From Rhodobacter sp. (GTDB lineage Bacteria > Pseudomonadota > Alphaproteobacteria > Rhodobacterales > Rhodobacteraceae): a stretch of DNA of 64,000 nt. Below, in pieces: positions 7,945 through 19,813 of the stretch; the stretch's first letter is position 1, and each line of letters begins with the position of its first letter. The notes beneath the pieces are model-generated. The model saw nothing but the letters and a program-made list of their open reading frames with translations, did no database searches and had not been told where the DNA came from. The DNA lies in assembly GCA_020250175.1 (NCBI GenBank), contig JADCEN010000011.1, forward strand, positions 1 through 64,000, in the 5' to 3' direction. The position numbers and the translations under genes are program-made.

Positions 7945-8841
7945 TTACTGCGCGGCTTTCTGCTGCGCCATAATCTGGTGCAGATATTCCAGAAATTCGT
8001 CGTGCAGCTCGGCCCGCCCCAGCCCGAAGGCCACCGTCGCCTGCAGAAATCCGGCTTTTGATCCGCAATCATACCGCTGCCCGCGGAACCGGTAGCCAAA
8101 GACCTTGCGGCCGGCGGTGATTTCTTCGGCAATGGCATCTGTAAGTTGAATCTCACCGCCCGCCCCGGTTTTCCCGCGATTGAGGTTGTCCAGCACATTC
8201 GGCGACAGGATGTAGCGCCCGATCACCGCAAGGTTGGACGGCGCGTCTTCCGTCTTCGGCTTCTCGACCATGCCCTTGACCGAAACCAGCGCCCCCCTGT
8301 CTTCGCCGATATCCAGAACGCCATAGGACGAGGCTTTTTCGCGTGGCACTTCCATCGCGGCTACCATGTTGCCGCCGACGTCGGCATAGGCTGCGACCAT
8401 CTGCTGCAGACAGGGCTTTTCGGCGGCGATCACATCATCCGGCAACATCACCGCAAAGGGTTCATCCCCGATCAACTGGCGCGCGCACCACACGGCATGG
8501 CCCAGACCCAGCGCCTTGTGCTGGCGCACATAGGCGATTGCCCCGCTTTCCATGTTGGTCCGTTCCAGAACCTCCAGAAGCTGGTGTTTGCCGGACCGGC
8601 GCAGCGCGTTTTCCAGTTCGGGCGCGTGGTCAAAGTAATCCTCCAGCGCCCCCTTCCCGCGCGAGGTCACGAAGATGAACTCCTCGATCCCCGCCGCCCG
8701 GGCCTCGTCAATGGCGTATTGAATAAGCGGCCTGTCCACCAACGTCATGATTTCCTTGGGGATCGACTTTGTCGCGGGAAGAAAGCGGGTACCCAGGCCG
8801 GCAACCGGGAAGACGGCTTTCGTCACCTTGTTCTTTGTCAT
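7945..8841 (-). CDS. galU: UTP-glucose-1-phosphate uridylyltransferase
   Basis: A 298-residue enzyme making UDP-glucose for envelope polysaccharides. The nucleotide-binding motif A-G-L-G-T-R-F-L-P-A-T-K-S-I-P-K-E lies near residue 13, and V-E-K-P (M-V-E-K-P-K) and G-G-E-I-Q-L-T-D-A-I are typical of GalU. A purine-rich site (AAGAGAAG) precedes the ATG at 8841. It appears monocistronic: ptsN converges on it, and about 270 bases separate it from kdsB. Confidence 0.95.
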   Translation of the reverse strand: MTKNKVTKAVFPVAGLGTRFLPATKSIPKEIMTLVDRPLIQYAIDEARAAGIEEFIFVTSRGKGALEDYFDHAPELENALRRSGKHQLLEVLERTNMESGAIAYVRQHKALGLGHAVWCARQLIGDEPFAVMLPDDVIAAEKPCLQQMVAAYADVGGNMVAAMEVPREKASSYGVLDIGEDRGALVSVKGMVEKPKTEDAPSNLAVIGRYILSPNVLDNLNRGKTGAGGEIQLTDAIAEEITAGRKVFGYRFRGQRYDCGSKAGFLQATVAFGLGRAELHDEFLEYLHQIMAQQKAAQ

Positions 8842-8923
8842 CGCAATCTTCTCTTTCCGACGTCTTCAAGCCCTGCGCCAAGACAGGCCTTCCATACGCG
8901 GCCCCGTTCAAGCAGCCCATAGA

Positions 8924-8932
8924 ATTGTAACA
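8924..8932 (-). promoter_or_regulatory. candidate extended -10 promoter of galU
   Basis: On the minus strand the sequence TG-T-TACAAT is an extended -10 element with five of six matches to TATAAT, about 80 bases upstream of the galU start. No good -35 hexamer is seen at 17 bases, which fits an extended -10 promoter. Confidence 0.35.
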
Positions 8933-9115
8933 GGCTTTCGGGCGATCCCCGAAAAACAAGACCGTCTTCCGACCTTCGGCACAAGAAATAGGCAAAAGGG
9001 CGCGCATGGGATCAAGGCACAAAGCGTGCCCTGGCCCGATCCGGACCCCGCGATGACACTGCTTGCCCTGGCCACGATGCCATATGGGCGGCCCGTATGT
9101 CAGAGACGGGCAAGA

Positions 9116-9910
9116 TCAGCCGCCCATCTCGGCCAGCATCGCCTCGATTCGCGGCACGTCTTCGGGGTTGTTCAACTCCCAGAACAATCGCCCGCGCGCA
9201 TCCACTTCCACACACAGCACCTGCCGGCCGTTTTCCAGGAACCGCAGCTGCTCCAGACCTTCCAGCGTTTCCAGCGGCCCCGGGTCCCACGTTGCATAGG
9301 CCCGCAGTGCGGCGGGCCGGAAGGCATAGACGCCCACATGGTGAAACACCGGCGTCGGCTCGGTATCGGCATAGGCGCGCGAGGTGAAGGGAATCACCTC
9401 TTTCGAGAAATACAGCGCCCGGCCGCCCGCCCCGAAAACCGCCGTTGTCCCGCCGACCCGCCCGGCGCGCCGGTCGGCCAGAAAGCCGTTCAATGCCCGC
9501 CCATCGGCCCGCAACACCGGCGTTGCAACTTCGGCACCGGGCGCGGCGCGAAGCCCTGTGATCAGGACTTCCACGAACCAGGGCGGGGTCAGCGGCGCAT
9601 CGCCCTGCAGGTTCACCACAATGTCGTAGCCGGGAAGCTGTTCCAGCACTTCGGCGCAGCGCTCGGTTCCGTTGCGCCAGCGATCCGAGGTCATCACCAC
9701 CTCTGCTCCGAATCCTTCGGCGGCCTCGCGGATGCGCGCGTCATCGGTGGCCACCACCACCCGGTCCGCACCGCGCACCGCCTGCGCCGCTTCCCAGCTG
9801 CGGCGGATCAACGGTTTTGCCACGCCATCCGGGCCGCGCAGGTCCACAAGCGGTTTTCCGGGATAGCGGGTCGAGGCATAGCGGGCCGGAATGGCAATCA
9901 GTACCCTCAT
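9116..9910 (-). CDS. kdsB: 3-deoxy-manno-octulosonate cytidylyltransferase
   Basis: A 264-residue enzyme that activates Kdo as CMP-Kdo for LPS core assembly. The N-terminal motif I-P-A-R-Y-A-S-T-R-Y-P-G-K-P-L lies at about residues 6-20, and N-L-Q-G-D-A-P-L matches the family's nucleotide/metal site. The start at 9910 is set by the conserved N-terminus M-R-V-L-I-A-I-P-A-R and overlaps the cysQ stop (ATGA), so the two are translationally coupled. KdsD of the same pathway is at 3.7-4.7 kb. Confidence 0.93.
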   Translation of the reverse strand: MRVLIAIPARYASTRYPGKPLVDLRGPDGVAKPLIRRSWEAAQAVRGADRVVVATDDARIREAAEGFGAEVVMTSDRWRNGTERCAEVLEQLPGYDIVVNLQGDAPLTPPWFVEVLITGLRAAPGAEVATPVLRADGRALNGFLADRRAGRVGGTTAVFGAGGRALYFSKEVIPFTSRAYADTEPTPVFHHVGVYAFRPAALRAYATWDPGPLETLEGLEQLRFLENGRQVLCVEVDARGRLFWELNNPEDVPRIEAMLAEMGG

Positions 9911-10701
9911 TTCTGCAAATCCACACCGGGGGCGAATGCGATGAAGAAGGGGTTTTCCCACCCCGGCTTGCCATAGCGCAGCGCCGTATGGTCGCTGAAC
10001 CGCACCACCTGCCCGCCCGCACCGCGCAGCACCGCATCGCCCGCCGCCGTGTCCCATTCCATCGTCCGGCCAAGGCGCGGATACAGGTCGGCCTCGCCGG
10101 TGGCCACCAGACAGAACTTCAGGCTCGACCCGGCGCTGGTCATGTCGCGCACCGCATAGCGCGCGATATAGTCATCCGTCGCCTGATCGCGGTGCGATTT
10201 TGACGCCACCACCACCAGCGCGGCATTGTCAGGGGCCGAGACGGCCAGCAACCGCAGCGGTCCCGGCACCGCCTTGTCAAAGCTGCCGGTTTCCTCGACA
10301 GACCGTCCATCGGCCCGGGTGTAGAACAGCCGCCCCAGCGCCGGGGCATAAACCGCACCGCGCAGGGGAACGCCGTTTTCGACATAGGCGATATTCACGG
10401 TGAAGTCGCCGCGCCGCTGCACGAATTCCTTTGTCCCGTCCAGCGGATCGACGATCAGAAAGGTCGCGGCGGTTTGCCCATGTGTTGCCGCCTGTTCTTC
10501 CGTGATCAGCGGCACATCGGGAAAGGCCGCGCGCAGACCGACCGCAATCAGCGCGTCGGCAGCCTCATCAGCCTCGGTCACCGGACTTGTGTCGGACTTG
10601 GCCCTCACCTCGAAGCTGGCACCGGTGTAAACCTTCATGATCCGGTCGCCCGCCTCCAGGACCAGGCGACGCATCACCAGGGTCAGTTCTTCGAAATCCA
10701 T
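9907..10701 (-). CDS. cysQ: 3'(2'),5'-bisphosphate nucleotidase CysQ
   Basis: A 264-residue inositol-monophosphatase superfamily enzyme that removes the 3'-phosphate from PAP during sulfur assimilation. The metal-binding motif D-P-L-D-G-T-K-E-F and the later W-D-T-A-A-G-D motif are both intact. A GTG directly precedes the ATG at 10701; the ATG is preferred because GGGAG is well placed upstream. It overlaps kdsB by four bases, a common alphaproteobacterial pairing. Confidence 0.88.
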   Translation of the reverse strand: MDFEELTLVMRRLVLEAGDRIMKVYTGASFEVRAKSDTSPVTEADEAADALIAVGLRAAFPDVPLITEEQAATHGQTAATFLIVDPLDGTKEFVQRRGDFTVNIAYVENGVPLRGAVYAPALGRLFYTRADGRSVEETGSFDKAVPGPLRLLAVSAPDNAALVVVASKSHRDQATDDYIARYAVRDMTSAGSSLKFCLVATGEADLYPRLGRTMEWDTAAGDAVLRGAGGQVVRFSDHTALRYGKPGWENPFFIAFAPGVDLQK

Positions 10702-10791
10702 CACCGGCTCCCGTCCCCGGCCGGGCCGGGGGAATGCATGTCGTTGGCCGTCCTTATGCGGTGTCCCCCGCGAAACGACAAGGTTCCCGCC

Positions 10792-11427
10792 TCAGTCCGC
10801 GACCACCCGCAGCGTCAGGTTGATCCGTCCGCCCTTTGGCAGCAGGGCTGAACTGCCGTGCCGTACCCGGTCGATCCCGTGAAAGGCAAGCCGCGCCTCG
10901 CCGCCCATCACAACCACATCCCCTGACTTCAGCCAAAGGCTTTGCGTCGGTGCGGGCTGGTCCACGCCGCCGATGCGAAACAGCGCGTCATCGCCCAGCG
11001 ACACCGACAGAACCGGAAAGGTGAAATCCCCCTCGTCCTTGTCCTGGTGCATCCCCATGCGCGCCCCTGCGCCATAGAAATTGATCAGGCAGCAGTTGGG
11101 CGCGCGCTGCAACCCGGTCACCCGGTGCCACAGGCCCAGCACCCGTGCGGGGATCGGCGGCCAGTCGCCGCCACCGGGATGCCGGGCCGCATAGCGGTAA
11201 CCAGCCCGGTCCGTCACCCAGCCCAGTCGGCCCGCCGCCGTCATCCGCACGCTCATTGCCCGCCCGCCCGGCGTGATCGGCACCACCAGCGGCGCGGCCG
11301 CCACCACGGCGCGGATATCGTCCACCCAACCGGCCTGCCCGTCGGCCGGAATCAGCCCCGCATGAATGTCGAACCCGCGCAGCTGCAGCGTTGGAACCGG
11401 CAGGTCCGTTGAAAGCTGTGAATTCAT
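10792..11427 (-). CDS. alkB: alpha-ketoglutarate-dependent DNA dealkylase AlkB
   Basis: A 211-residue Fe(II)/2-oxoglutarate dioxygenase that repairs 1-methyladenine and 3-methylcytosine. The iron site H-Q-D-K-D (M-G-M-H-Q-D-K-D-E) and the C-terminal R-x5-R region (H-G-I-D-R-V-R-H-G) fit AlkB. The start at 11427 follows a GAGGGTGCC ribosome binding site. The gene is divergent from dnaK, about 176 bases away. No Ada-type regulator is adjacent. Confidence 0.9.
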   Translation of the reverse strand: MNSQLSTDLPVPTLQLRGFDIHAGLIPADGQAGWVDDIRAVVAAAPLVVPITPGGRAMSVRMTAAGRLGWVTDRAGYRYAARHPGGGDWPPIPARVLGLWHRVTGLQRAPNCCLINFYGAGARMGMHQDKDEGDFTFPVLSVSLGDDALFRIGGVDQPAPTQSLWLKSGDVVVMGGEARLAFHGIDRVRHGSSALLPKGGRINLTLRVVAD

Positions 11428-11460
11428 GGCACCCTCTGTCGCTTTCAAAAGCCCACAGCG

Positions 11461-11490
11461 CTTGCAGCCTGCCGGACCCCCCCTTATATA
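11461..11490 (+). promoter_or_regulatory. RpoH-type heat-shock promoter of dnaK
   Basis: CTTGCA at 11461-11466, a 16-base spacer and CTTATATA at 11483-11490 match the alphaproteobacterial sigma-32 pattern (CTTG-rich -35, C-Y-TAT -10). It lies about 114 bases before the dnaK start. The implied leader contains a perfect palindrome, GGGGCGGCCGCCCC, at 11507-11520, and could fold. Confidence 0.6.
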
Positions 11491-11603
11491 CCCCCGAAGC
11501 CGGGCTGGGGCGGCCGCCCCGACCGGATCCACCTGGGATCGGGGATCAGAGGCCGCAACGGATCTGCACCCCACAACATCGCCGAAAGAAGAGGTAGCTT
11601 ACT

Positions 11604-13511
<1,908 letters not shown>

Positions 13512-13530
13512 GCCCGCAAGAACCGGACTG

Positions 13531-13556
13531 AAGGCGGCCTGGGTCAAGGCCGCCTT
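13531..13556 (+). terminator. strong hairpin between dnaK and dnaJ
   Basis: A perfect 10-base stem (AAGGCGGCCT / AGGCCGCCTT) with a 6-base loop lies in the 71-base dnaK-dnaJ gap. Few T residues follow, so it probably gives partial termination or protects the dnaK 3' end, lowering DnaJ relative to DnaK. Confidence 0.5.
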
Positions 13557-13582
13557 CGATCTGTTGGCCAAAGGGGTTTGCC

Positions 13583-14728
13583 ATGGCAAAACGCGATTTC
13601 TACGAGATTCTCGGCGTGCCGCGCACCGCTTCGGCTGAAGAGCTGAAGAAGGCCTACCGCAGCAAGGCCAAGGAACTGCACCCCGACCGCAATTCCGACA
13701 ATCCGGCTGCCGAGGCGCAGTTCAAGGAAGTCAACGAAGCTTACGACACGCTGAAGGACGCCGACAAAAAGGCCGCCTACGACCGCTATGGTCATGCGGC
13801 CTTCGAAGGCGGGCGTGGCCCGGGCGGCGGTGGTGGTGCCGGTCAGGGCGATTTCGCCTCTGCATTCTCGGATGTGTTCGAAGACCTGTTCGGCGATTTC
13901 ATGGGCGGGCGCGGCGCTGCGGGCGGCGGACGCAGCCGCGCGCAGCGCGGCTCTGACCTGCGCTACAACCTGCGCGTGTCACTGGAAGACGCTTATGGCG
14001 GCATCCAGAAGACCATCAATGTTCCCGCCTCGGTGGCCTGCGAGGTCTGCCGGGGCACCGGGGCCGAAGGCGGTGCGGAACCTGTCACCTGCCCGACCTG
14101 TTCGGGCATGGGCAAAGTACGGGCGCAACAGGGTTTCTTCACGGTCGAACGCACTTGCCCGACCTGTGGCGGTATGGGCCGGATCGTCAAGAACCCCTGC
14201 CGGGCCTGTGGCGGTGCCGGACGTACCGAAAAGGAACGCGCCCTGTCGGTGAATATCCCCGCAGGCGTTGAAACCGGCACCCGCATCCGCCTTGCCGGCG
14301 AGGGCGAGGCCGGTTTGCGCGGCGGCCCGACGGGCGATCTTTACATCTTCATCGAGGTCAAGGACCATCCGCTTTTCCAGCGCGACGGCGTCCACCTGTT
14401 CTGCCGCGTTCCGGTCAGCATCACCACCGCAGCACTGGGCGGCGAGGTCGAGGTGCCAACCATCGACGGCGGAAAAAGCCGCGTCAAGGTGCCTGCGGGC
14501 AGCCAGACCGGCAAGCAGATGCGCCTGCGCGCCAAAGGTATGCCTGCCCTGCGCGGGGGCGGCAGCGGTGACATGCTGATCGAACTGGCGGTGGAAACCC
14601 CGGTCAATCTGACCAGCCGCCAGAAAGACCTGCTGCGCGAGTTCGAAAAGCTGTCGGAAGACAACAACCCCGAAGGGACTTCGTTCTTCTCCAAGGTGAA
14701 AACCTTCTGGGACGGGATGAAGGGCTGA
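13583..14728 (+). CDS. dnaJ: co-chaperone DnaJ (Hsp40)
   Basis: A 381-residue class I J-protein that stimulates DnaK ATPase. The J domain (residues 1-70) includes H-P-D in L-H-P-D-R-N. A Gly-rich region follows. Four zinc-finger repeats of C-x-x-C-x-G-x-G type lie at about 150-215 ([32 protein letters not shown]). The C-terminal substrate-binding domain is complete. A terminator follows. Confidence 0.97.
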   Translation: MAKRDFYEILGVPRTASAEELKKAYRSKAKELHPDRNSDNPAAEAQFKEVNEAYDTLKDADKKAAYDRYGHAAFEGGRGPGGGGGAGQGDFASAFSDVFEDLFGDFMGGRGAAGGGRSRAQRGSDLRYNLRVSLEDAYGGIQKTINVPASVACEVCRGTGAEGGAEPVTCPTCSGMGKVRAQQGFFTVERTCPTCGGMGRIVKNPCRACGGAGRTEKERALSVNIPAGVETGTRIRLAGEGEAGLRGGPTGDLYIFIEVKDHPLFQRDGVHLFCRVPVSITTAALGGEVEVPTIDGGKSRVKVPAGSQTGKQMRLRAKGMPALRGGGSGDMLIELAVETPVNLTSRQKDLLREFEKLSEDNNPEGTSFFSKVKTFWDGMKG

Positions 14729-14737
14729 TACCCCGGC

Positions 14738-14772
14738 CCTGCCAAATCCACCCGGTTTTGGCAGGATTTTCT
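14738..14772 (+). terminator. intrinsic terminator after dnaJ
   Basis: A 9-base stem (CCTGCCAAA / TTTGGCAGG) with a 10-base loop is followed by ATTTTCT. It is well placed to end the dnaK-dnaJ transcript 10 bases after the dnaJ stop. Confidence 0.65.
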
Positions 14773-14789
14773 CACCGGGATGACGGCGG

Positions 14790-14804
14790 TTAACCATTCG
14801 TTCA
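14790..14804 (+). promoter_or_regulatory. CtrA-like site upstream of radC
   Basis: TTAACCATTCGTTCA fits the CtrA consensus TTAA-N7-TTAA with one mismatch in the second half. It lies 25 bases upstream of the radC start codon. Binding is inferred from the motif only. Confidence 0.35.
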
Positions 14805-14828
14805 CCCTGTCTGCGCCAAATTGCCGGC

Positions 14829-15608
14829 ATGACCAGACCGCCCTCTTTCCGTGAAGCACGCCTGCCGCTGTTTCTTCCGGCTGATCCGCAGGATGATGAC
14901 GGCACGGTGCCTGACAATCCGCTGGCGGGCCGTCTGCCGTCTTATCTCAGGGATCACCGCAAGCGGCTTCGCACCCGCTTCATGGAAGGCGGGGCGGCGG
15001 CCATGCCCGAATACGAATTGCTTGAACTGATCCTGTTCCGCGCCATCCCCCGGCATGACGTAAAGCCCCTGGCCCGCCTGCTGCTGGAGACGTTCGGCGA
15101 CATCAACCGCGTCGTCACTGCCCCTGCCGCCCGCCTGGCCGCCATTCCCGGCGTGGGCGAAGCGGTGATTCAGGAATTGAAGCTGATCGAGGCGGTGGCC
15201 CAGCGCATGGCACGGTCGCGCATCATGCACCGCCCCGTGCTGTCGTCCTGGGATGCGCTCTTGGATTACTGCCATACCGCCATGGCGCACCGGGAAACCG
15301 AACAATTCCGCATCCTCTTCCTTGACCGCAAGAATGTTCTGATCGCGGACGAGGAACAGTCGCAGGGCACGGTCGACCATGTTCCGGTCTACCCGCGCGA
15401 GGTGGTCAAGCGCGCGCTGGAACTGAACGCCAGCGCGCTGATCCTTGTCCATAACCATCCATCGGGTGACCCGACCCCGTCCGAAGCGGACATCGCGATG
15501 ACAACCCAGATCCAGAATGCGGCGGCCGTGCTGGGCATCACCCTTCATGATCATCTGATCGTCGGAAAGTCGCGCGAGGTCAGCTTCAGGGCGCTGCGCT
15601 ACCTTTAG
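14829..15608 (+). CDS. radC: RadC family JAB/MPN-domain protein
   Basis: A 259-residue RadC-like protein. An N-terminal helix-hairpin-helix region lies around I-P-G-V-G-E-A-V (near residue 115), and a C-terminal JAB metalloprotease-like domain holds H-N-H-P-S-G-D with a following D (E-A-D-I), the zinc-binding JAMM pattern. The cellular role of RadC is unsettled; the old DNA-repair assignment was withdrawn, and in some bacteria it is linked to competence. It starts about 60 bases after the dnaJ terminator and is probably a separate unit. Confidence 0.9.
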   Translation: MTRPPSFREARLPLFLPADPQDDDGTVPDNPLAGRLPSYLRDHRKRLRTRFMEGGAAAMPEYELLELILFRAIPRHDVKPLARLLLETFGDINRVVTAPAARLAAIPGVGEAVIQELKLIEAVAQRMARSRIMHRPVLSSWDALLDYCHTAMAHRETEQFRILFLDRKNVLIADEEQSQGTVDHVPVYPREVVKRALELNASALILVHNHPSGDPTPSEADIAMTTQIQNAAAVLGITLHDHLIVGKSREVSFRALRYL

Positions 15609-16000
15609 ATAGACGGGCGCAGCCGGACCTTGACCCTGCGGGTCTGCTGCCGCCCGATCAGGCCTTCGGTGCAGACGCCGGGCACCCCCCTGGCCGGGCG
15701 CAGAGGCTGCGCAAAAGCCGCGTCAGCGGTCGTCATGTCGAAACCGCCGCGCCGTGCAAGTCGCGGTCAATCAAGCCTGATCCCTGCCTTCGGTTTGCAG
15801 GGGCGGGTGTCATGACCGGCACAGGGTTTCCTCGACAGAAGAAGGCGATCTGCGATATTTCAGCCGGGCATCGTGACGGACCGGTCGGACAGGGCAACGC
15901 CCCTTTTGCCAGGTTCAGCGTTGCGGCCAAGGGGCCCGGACCGCAGGTTTTCGCCAAGGCACGCCGGGCGGCGGTACCGGCCCGACCTTCGCCGATCACG
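15609..16000. other. non-coding gap between convergent radC and secA
   Basis: About 390 bases between two genes that read towards each other. No protein or RNA gene could be supported. A short GGGC-AAC-GCCC hairpin followed by CTTTT near 15895 is a weak terminator candidate for radC. Confidence 0.5.
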
Positions 16001-18754
16001 TCAGATCATGCGGCCGTGGCAGTATTTGAACTTGTCGCCGGACCCGCAGGGGCAAGGCGCGTTGCGGGCCGGTGCGCCCCAGGTCGCCGGGTCCGCCGCG
16101 TCGAAACCGGCGATCAGCGGCACGCGGTCGGCAACGGCCACCGGACCAACATCGCCCGTGCCTGCAATGGCGAGCGCCGGCGCAAGGGCCGGTGCCACCG
16201 CCGCGCGCGGCGCAGCCGCCGCAGCCTGCTGTTGCGCCAAGAACTGCGCCACAAGCTGCTCTTGCTCTTCCTTGCTGATGGGCCGGACCTGCGACAGCTT
16301 CTGCGTAACGTCCAGCCGCAGCGAATTCAGCATCGTCTCGAACAACTGGAAGGCTTCGGACTTGTATTCGTTCAGCGGGTCGCGCTGCGCATAACCGCGA
16401 AAGCCCACGACCGACCGCAGATGTTCAAGCCGCAGCAGGTGCTCGCGCCATTTCGCGTCGATGGTTTGCAGCAAAAGCTGCTTTTCGATGGTCTTCATCG
16501 TCTCGGCACCGAAGGCGGCAAGCTTTTCGGCCATCATGCTGTCCGATGCCTCGACGATCCGGTCGCGGATAACGTCCTGATCCACGCCCTCTTCGGCAGC
16601 CCAGGCCGCAATCGGCAGATCAATGCCCATCCATTCGCGGCAGGCAGCGTTAAGCCCCCCGGTATCCCACTGATCGGCATAGGCCTTGGGCGGCAGGTTC
16701 TGATCGACCAGGTCGTCGATCACCTGATGCCGCATGTCCCGCACGATTTCCGAAAGTTCCCCGGCCTGCATGATTTCCAGCCGCTGGCCGAAGATGACCT
16801 TGCGCTGATCGTTCATCACATCGTCGAACTTGAGAAGCTGCTTGCGGATGTCGAAGTTGCGGCCTTCAACCTTGGCCTGTGCCTTTTCCAGCGATTTGTT
16901 GACCCAGGGGTGAACGATCGCCTCGCCTTCCTTCATGCCCAGTGTCGACAGGACCTTGTCCAGACGTTCGCTGCCGAAGATCCGCATCAGATCGTCTTCC
17001 AGCGACAGGAAAAAGCTGGACCGGCCCGGGTCGCCCTGGCGGCCCGACCGGCCGCGCAGCTGGTTGTCGATCCGGCGGCTTTCGTGGCGTTCCGTCGCCA
17101 GAACAAACAGGCCGCCCGCCTCGATCACGCGCCGCTTTTCGTCGGCATGTTCGCCTTCAATGCGCGCGCGCACCTCGTCGGGGTGCAGATGCGGATCGGC
17201 GGCCAGCGCCTCGAGCACCTTCATCTCGACATTGCCGCCCAACTGGATATCGGTGCCGCGACCGGCCATATTGGTGGCGATGGTGACTGCGCCGAACTTG
17301 CCGGCATCCGCCACGATCTGCGCTTCCTGCTCGTGCTGGCGGGCGTTCAGCACATTGTGGGGGATGCCCTCTTTGGTCAACAGGGCCGACAGGGCTTCGG
17401 ATTTCTCGATGCTGGTCGTGCCCACCAGAATGGGCTGGCCCTTGGCATTTGCCTCGTGGATCGCCTTGACCACACCTTCGTATTTCTCGCGGGCCGTGCG
17501 ATAGACCTGATCGTGTTCGTCCACACGGGCAATGGGCCGGTTGGTGGGCACTTCCACCACACCCAGCTTGTAGATTTCCATGAATTCTTCGGCCTCGGTC
17601 GATGCCGTGCCGGTCATTCCTGCAAGCTTTTCGTACAGCCGGAAGTAATTCTGAAAGGTCACGCTGGCCAGCGTGGTGTTTTCGGGCTGGATCTTCACGC
17701 CTTCTTTCGCCTCGATCGCCTGATGCAGCCCGTCCGACAGGCGGCGACCCTTCATCATGCGCCCGGTGAATTCGTCGATCAGCATCACCTCGCCGTCGCG
17801 CACGATGTATTGCTGGTCGCGGTTGAACAACGTGTGCGCGCGCAGCGCCTGCGTCACATGGTGCACCAGCGTCGTGCTTTCGGGATCATACAGCGAAGCC
17901 TCGGCCGACAGCAGCCCGGCATCGCGCAACAGCTGCTCGATCACCTCGTTGCCCTCATCCGTGTAGGTCACGTTGCGGGTCTTTTCATCCACCTTGTAAT
18001 GCTCGGGCGACAGCTTGGGGATCAGCTTGTCCACGCTGATATACAGATCAGACCGGTCCTGCGATGGGCCGGAAATGATCAGCGGCGTGCGCGCCTCGTC
18101 CACCAGAATGCTGTCCACCTCGTCGACGATGGCAAAGTAATGCCCGCGCTGCGCCATCTCTTCGATGGCACCCTTCATGTTGTCGCGCAGGTAATCAAAG
18201 CCCAGTTCGTTGTTGGTGGCATAGGTGATATCGGCCCGGTAGGCCTCGCGCTTGTCCGCATCCGGCTGAAAGGGATAGACGACACCCGTCGTCAGCCCCA
18301 GCGCGCCGTAGACCTTGCTCATCCACTCGGCGTCGCGCTTTGCCAGATAGTCGTTCACCGTGACCACATGCACGCCCTTGCCGGTCAGGGCATTGAGATA
18401 GGCCGGAAAAGTGGCGACAAGGGTCTTGCCCTCGCCCGTCTTCATCTCGGCGATATTGCCCTGATGCAGGAAGATGCCGCCCTTGAGCTGTACATCAAAG
18501 GCCCGCAGACCCAAAGCGCGGCGCGCGGCCTCGCGGCAATTGGCGAAGGCTTCGGGCAGCAACGCCTCCAGGCTTTCGCCCTTGGCCACCCGTTCCTTGA
18601 ATTCTGCGGTCTTGGCGATGATCTCCTCATCGCTCAGCGCGGCGAACTGCGGCTCCAGCGCGTTGATCTGCGCCACAAGCGGGCGGACAGACTTGACCTT
18701 GCGGTCATTCGGCGTGCCGAAGACCTTCCGCGCGAGCGTTCCGAGACCCAGCAT
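16001..18754 (-). CDS. secA: protein translocase ATPase SecA
   Basis: A 917-residue motor of the Sec export pathway. Walker A M-K-T-G-E-G-K-T lies near residue 105, D-E-V-D-S (DEAD-like Walker B) near 210, and the C-terminal zinc/SecB-binding motif [14 protein letters not shown] is intact at the end. The start [14 protein letters not shown] at 18754 follows a GGAG ribosome binding site and matches the usual SecA N-terminus; a longer upstream frame is rejected. It is divergent from a periplasmic foldase gene across 186 bases. Confidence 0.98.
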   Translation of the reverse strand: MLGLGTLARKVFGTPNDRKVKSVRPLVAQINALEPQFAALSDEEIIAKTAEFKERVAKGESLEALLPEAFANCREAARRALGLRAFDVQLKGGIFLHQGNIAEMKTGEGKTLVATFPAYLNALTGKGVHVVTVNDYLAKRDAEWMSKVYGALGLTTGVVYPFQPDADKREAYRADITYATNNELGFDYLRDNMKGAIEEMAQRGHYFAIVDEVDSILVDEARTPLIISGPSQDRSDLYISVDKLIPKLSPEHYKVDEKTRNVTYTDEGNEVIEQLLRDAGLLSAEASLYDPESTTLVHHVTQALRAHTLFNRDQQYIVRDGEVMLIDEFTGRMMKGRRLSDGLHQAIEAKEGVKIQPENTTLASVTFQNYFRLYEKLAGMTGTASTEAEEFMEIYKLGVVEVPTNRPIARVDEHDQVYRTAREKYEGVVKAIHEANAKGQPILVGTTSIEKSEALSALLTKEGIPHNVLNARQHEQEAQIVADAGKFGAVTIATNMAGRGTDIQLGGNVEMKVLEALAADPHLHPDEVRARIEGEHADEKRRVIEAGGLFVLATERHESRRIDNQLRGRSGRQGDPGRSSFFLSLEDDLMRIFGSERLDKVLSTLGMKEGEAIVHPWVNKSLEKAQAKVEGRNFDIRKQLLKFDDVMNDQRKVIFGQRLEIMQAGELSEIVRDMRHQVIDDLVDQNLPPKAYADQWDTGGLNAACREWMGIDLPIAAWAAEEGVDQDVIRDRIVEASDSMMAEKLAAFGAETMKTIEKQLLLQTIDAKWREHLLRLEHLRSVVGFRGYAQRDPLNEYKSEAFQLFETMLNSLRLDVTQKLSQVRPISKEEQEQLVAQFLAQQQAAAAAPRAAVAPALAPALAIAGTGDVGPVAVADRVPLIAGFDAADPATWGAPARNAPCPCGSGDKFKYCHGRMI

Positions 18755-18940
18755 GTTTTCTCCGCCTGGTCGTTCCTGACAAGATCGTGTGAGGCCCGGG
18801 CCTTGCCCGCCTCCACCGCCTTCCGTAGAAGGGCCAAGAAGCCCAAAGGCGTCCCGTCTCACGCGACCTGTGCGATGTAAGGGGATGGGGCCAGACTGTC
18901 AACGTCGCACGAGAGTGCGGCACGATCAGGAGAGTGTGAG

Positions 18941-19795
18941 ATGGTGAATTCGACGGGGTTCCGGCCGGTCCTGGCCCTGAGCCTGGCGCTGTCGGCGGTC
19001 TTGGCCGTGCCCGGCCATGCCGAAGGTGAAACCGCACAGACCGTGGTGGCCACAGTGAACGGGGCTGACATCACCCTTGGCCAGGTTGTTGCCCTGCGCG
19101 AGACTCTGCCCCAGGAATATCAGGCCCTTGCCGATGATGTGCTGTTCAATGGCATCCTGGAACAGCTGATCCAGCAGACCGCCCTTGCCCAGTCACAGGA
19201 AGACAAGCTGACGGCCCGCGATGAGGTGATGATCGCCAATCAGCGCCGGACCTATGTTTCCGGCGCAGCCCTGCAGGCGGTCGTCGCCACCGCCGTAACC
19301 GATGCCACGATCCAGGCCGCCTATGACGCGAAATACAAGGGTGCCGCCCCGGTGACCGAATATCGCGCGTCGCACATCCTGGTTGAAACCGAAGAACAGG
19401 CCAAGGATTTGAAGGCCCAGCTGGATGGCGGTGCCGATTTCGCCGGGCTGGCCAAGGCAAACTCTACCGATGGTTCGGCGGCAGGCGGCGGCGACCTTGG
19501 CTGGTTCGGGCCCGGCATGATGGTGAAGCCCTTTGAAGACGCGGTGATCAGCCTTCAGCCCGGCCAGGTTTCGGCCCCGGTGCAGACCCAGTTCGGCTGG
19601 CACCTGATCCGTCTTGCGGAAACGCGCGATGCTGCGGCACCGCCGCTGGCCGATGTGCGCGCCGATATTTCGGCAGAATTGCAGCGTCAGGCCATCGAGG
19701 CGCATGTCGCCGCCATAACCGGGGCGGCAACCATCACCCGTGTCGAAGGGATTGACCCCGGCGTCGTGCGCAGCGAAACACTTTTCGACAAGTGA
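18941..19795 (+). CDS. exported parvulin-type peptidyl-prolyl isomerase
   Basis: A 284-residue periplasmic foldase. A signal peptide ends near P-G-H-A. The N-terminal SurA/PpiC-like helical part includes V-N-G-A-D-I-T-L-G-Q-V. The parvulin domain (about residues 135-225) shows A-S-H-I-L-V, D-G-S-A-A-G-G-G-D-L-G-W-F and F-G-W-H-L-I, all hallmark segments. An AGGAGAG ribosome binding site fixes the start. Its position opposite secA fits a role in folding exported proteins. argJ follows after 18 bases. Confidence 0.9.
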   Translation: MVNSTGFRPVLALSLALSAVLAVPGHAEGETAQTVVATVNGADITLGQVVALRETLPQEYQALADDVLFNGILEQLIQQTALAQSQEDKLTARDEVMIANQRRTYVSGAALQAVVATAVTDATIQAAYDAKYKGAAPVTEYRASHILVETEEQAKDLKAQLDGGADFAGLAKANSTDGSAAGGGDLGWFGPGMMVKPFEDAVISLQPGQVSAPVQTQFGWHLIRLAETRDAAAPPLADVRADISAELQRQAIEAHVAAITGAATITRVEGIDPGVVRSETLFDK

Positions 19796-19813
19796 TCCTG
19801 GGCGGAGACGGGC

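Noticed and set aside
15733-15999. 88-codon minus-strand frame after secA
   Set aside because: No ribosome binding site, no domain, Pro/Ala/Gly composition typical of non-coding GC-rich DNA.
15812-18880. Long open frame opposite secA (over 1000 codons)
   Set aside because: It is the antisense of secA, produced by high GC and codon bias. It has no ribosome binding site or domain.
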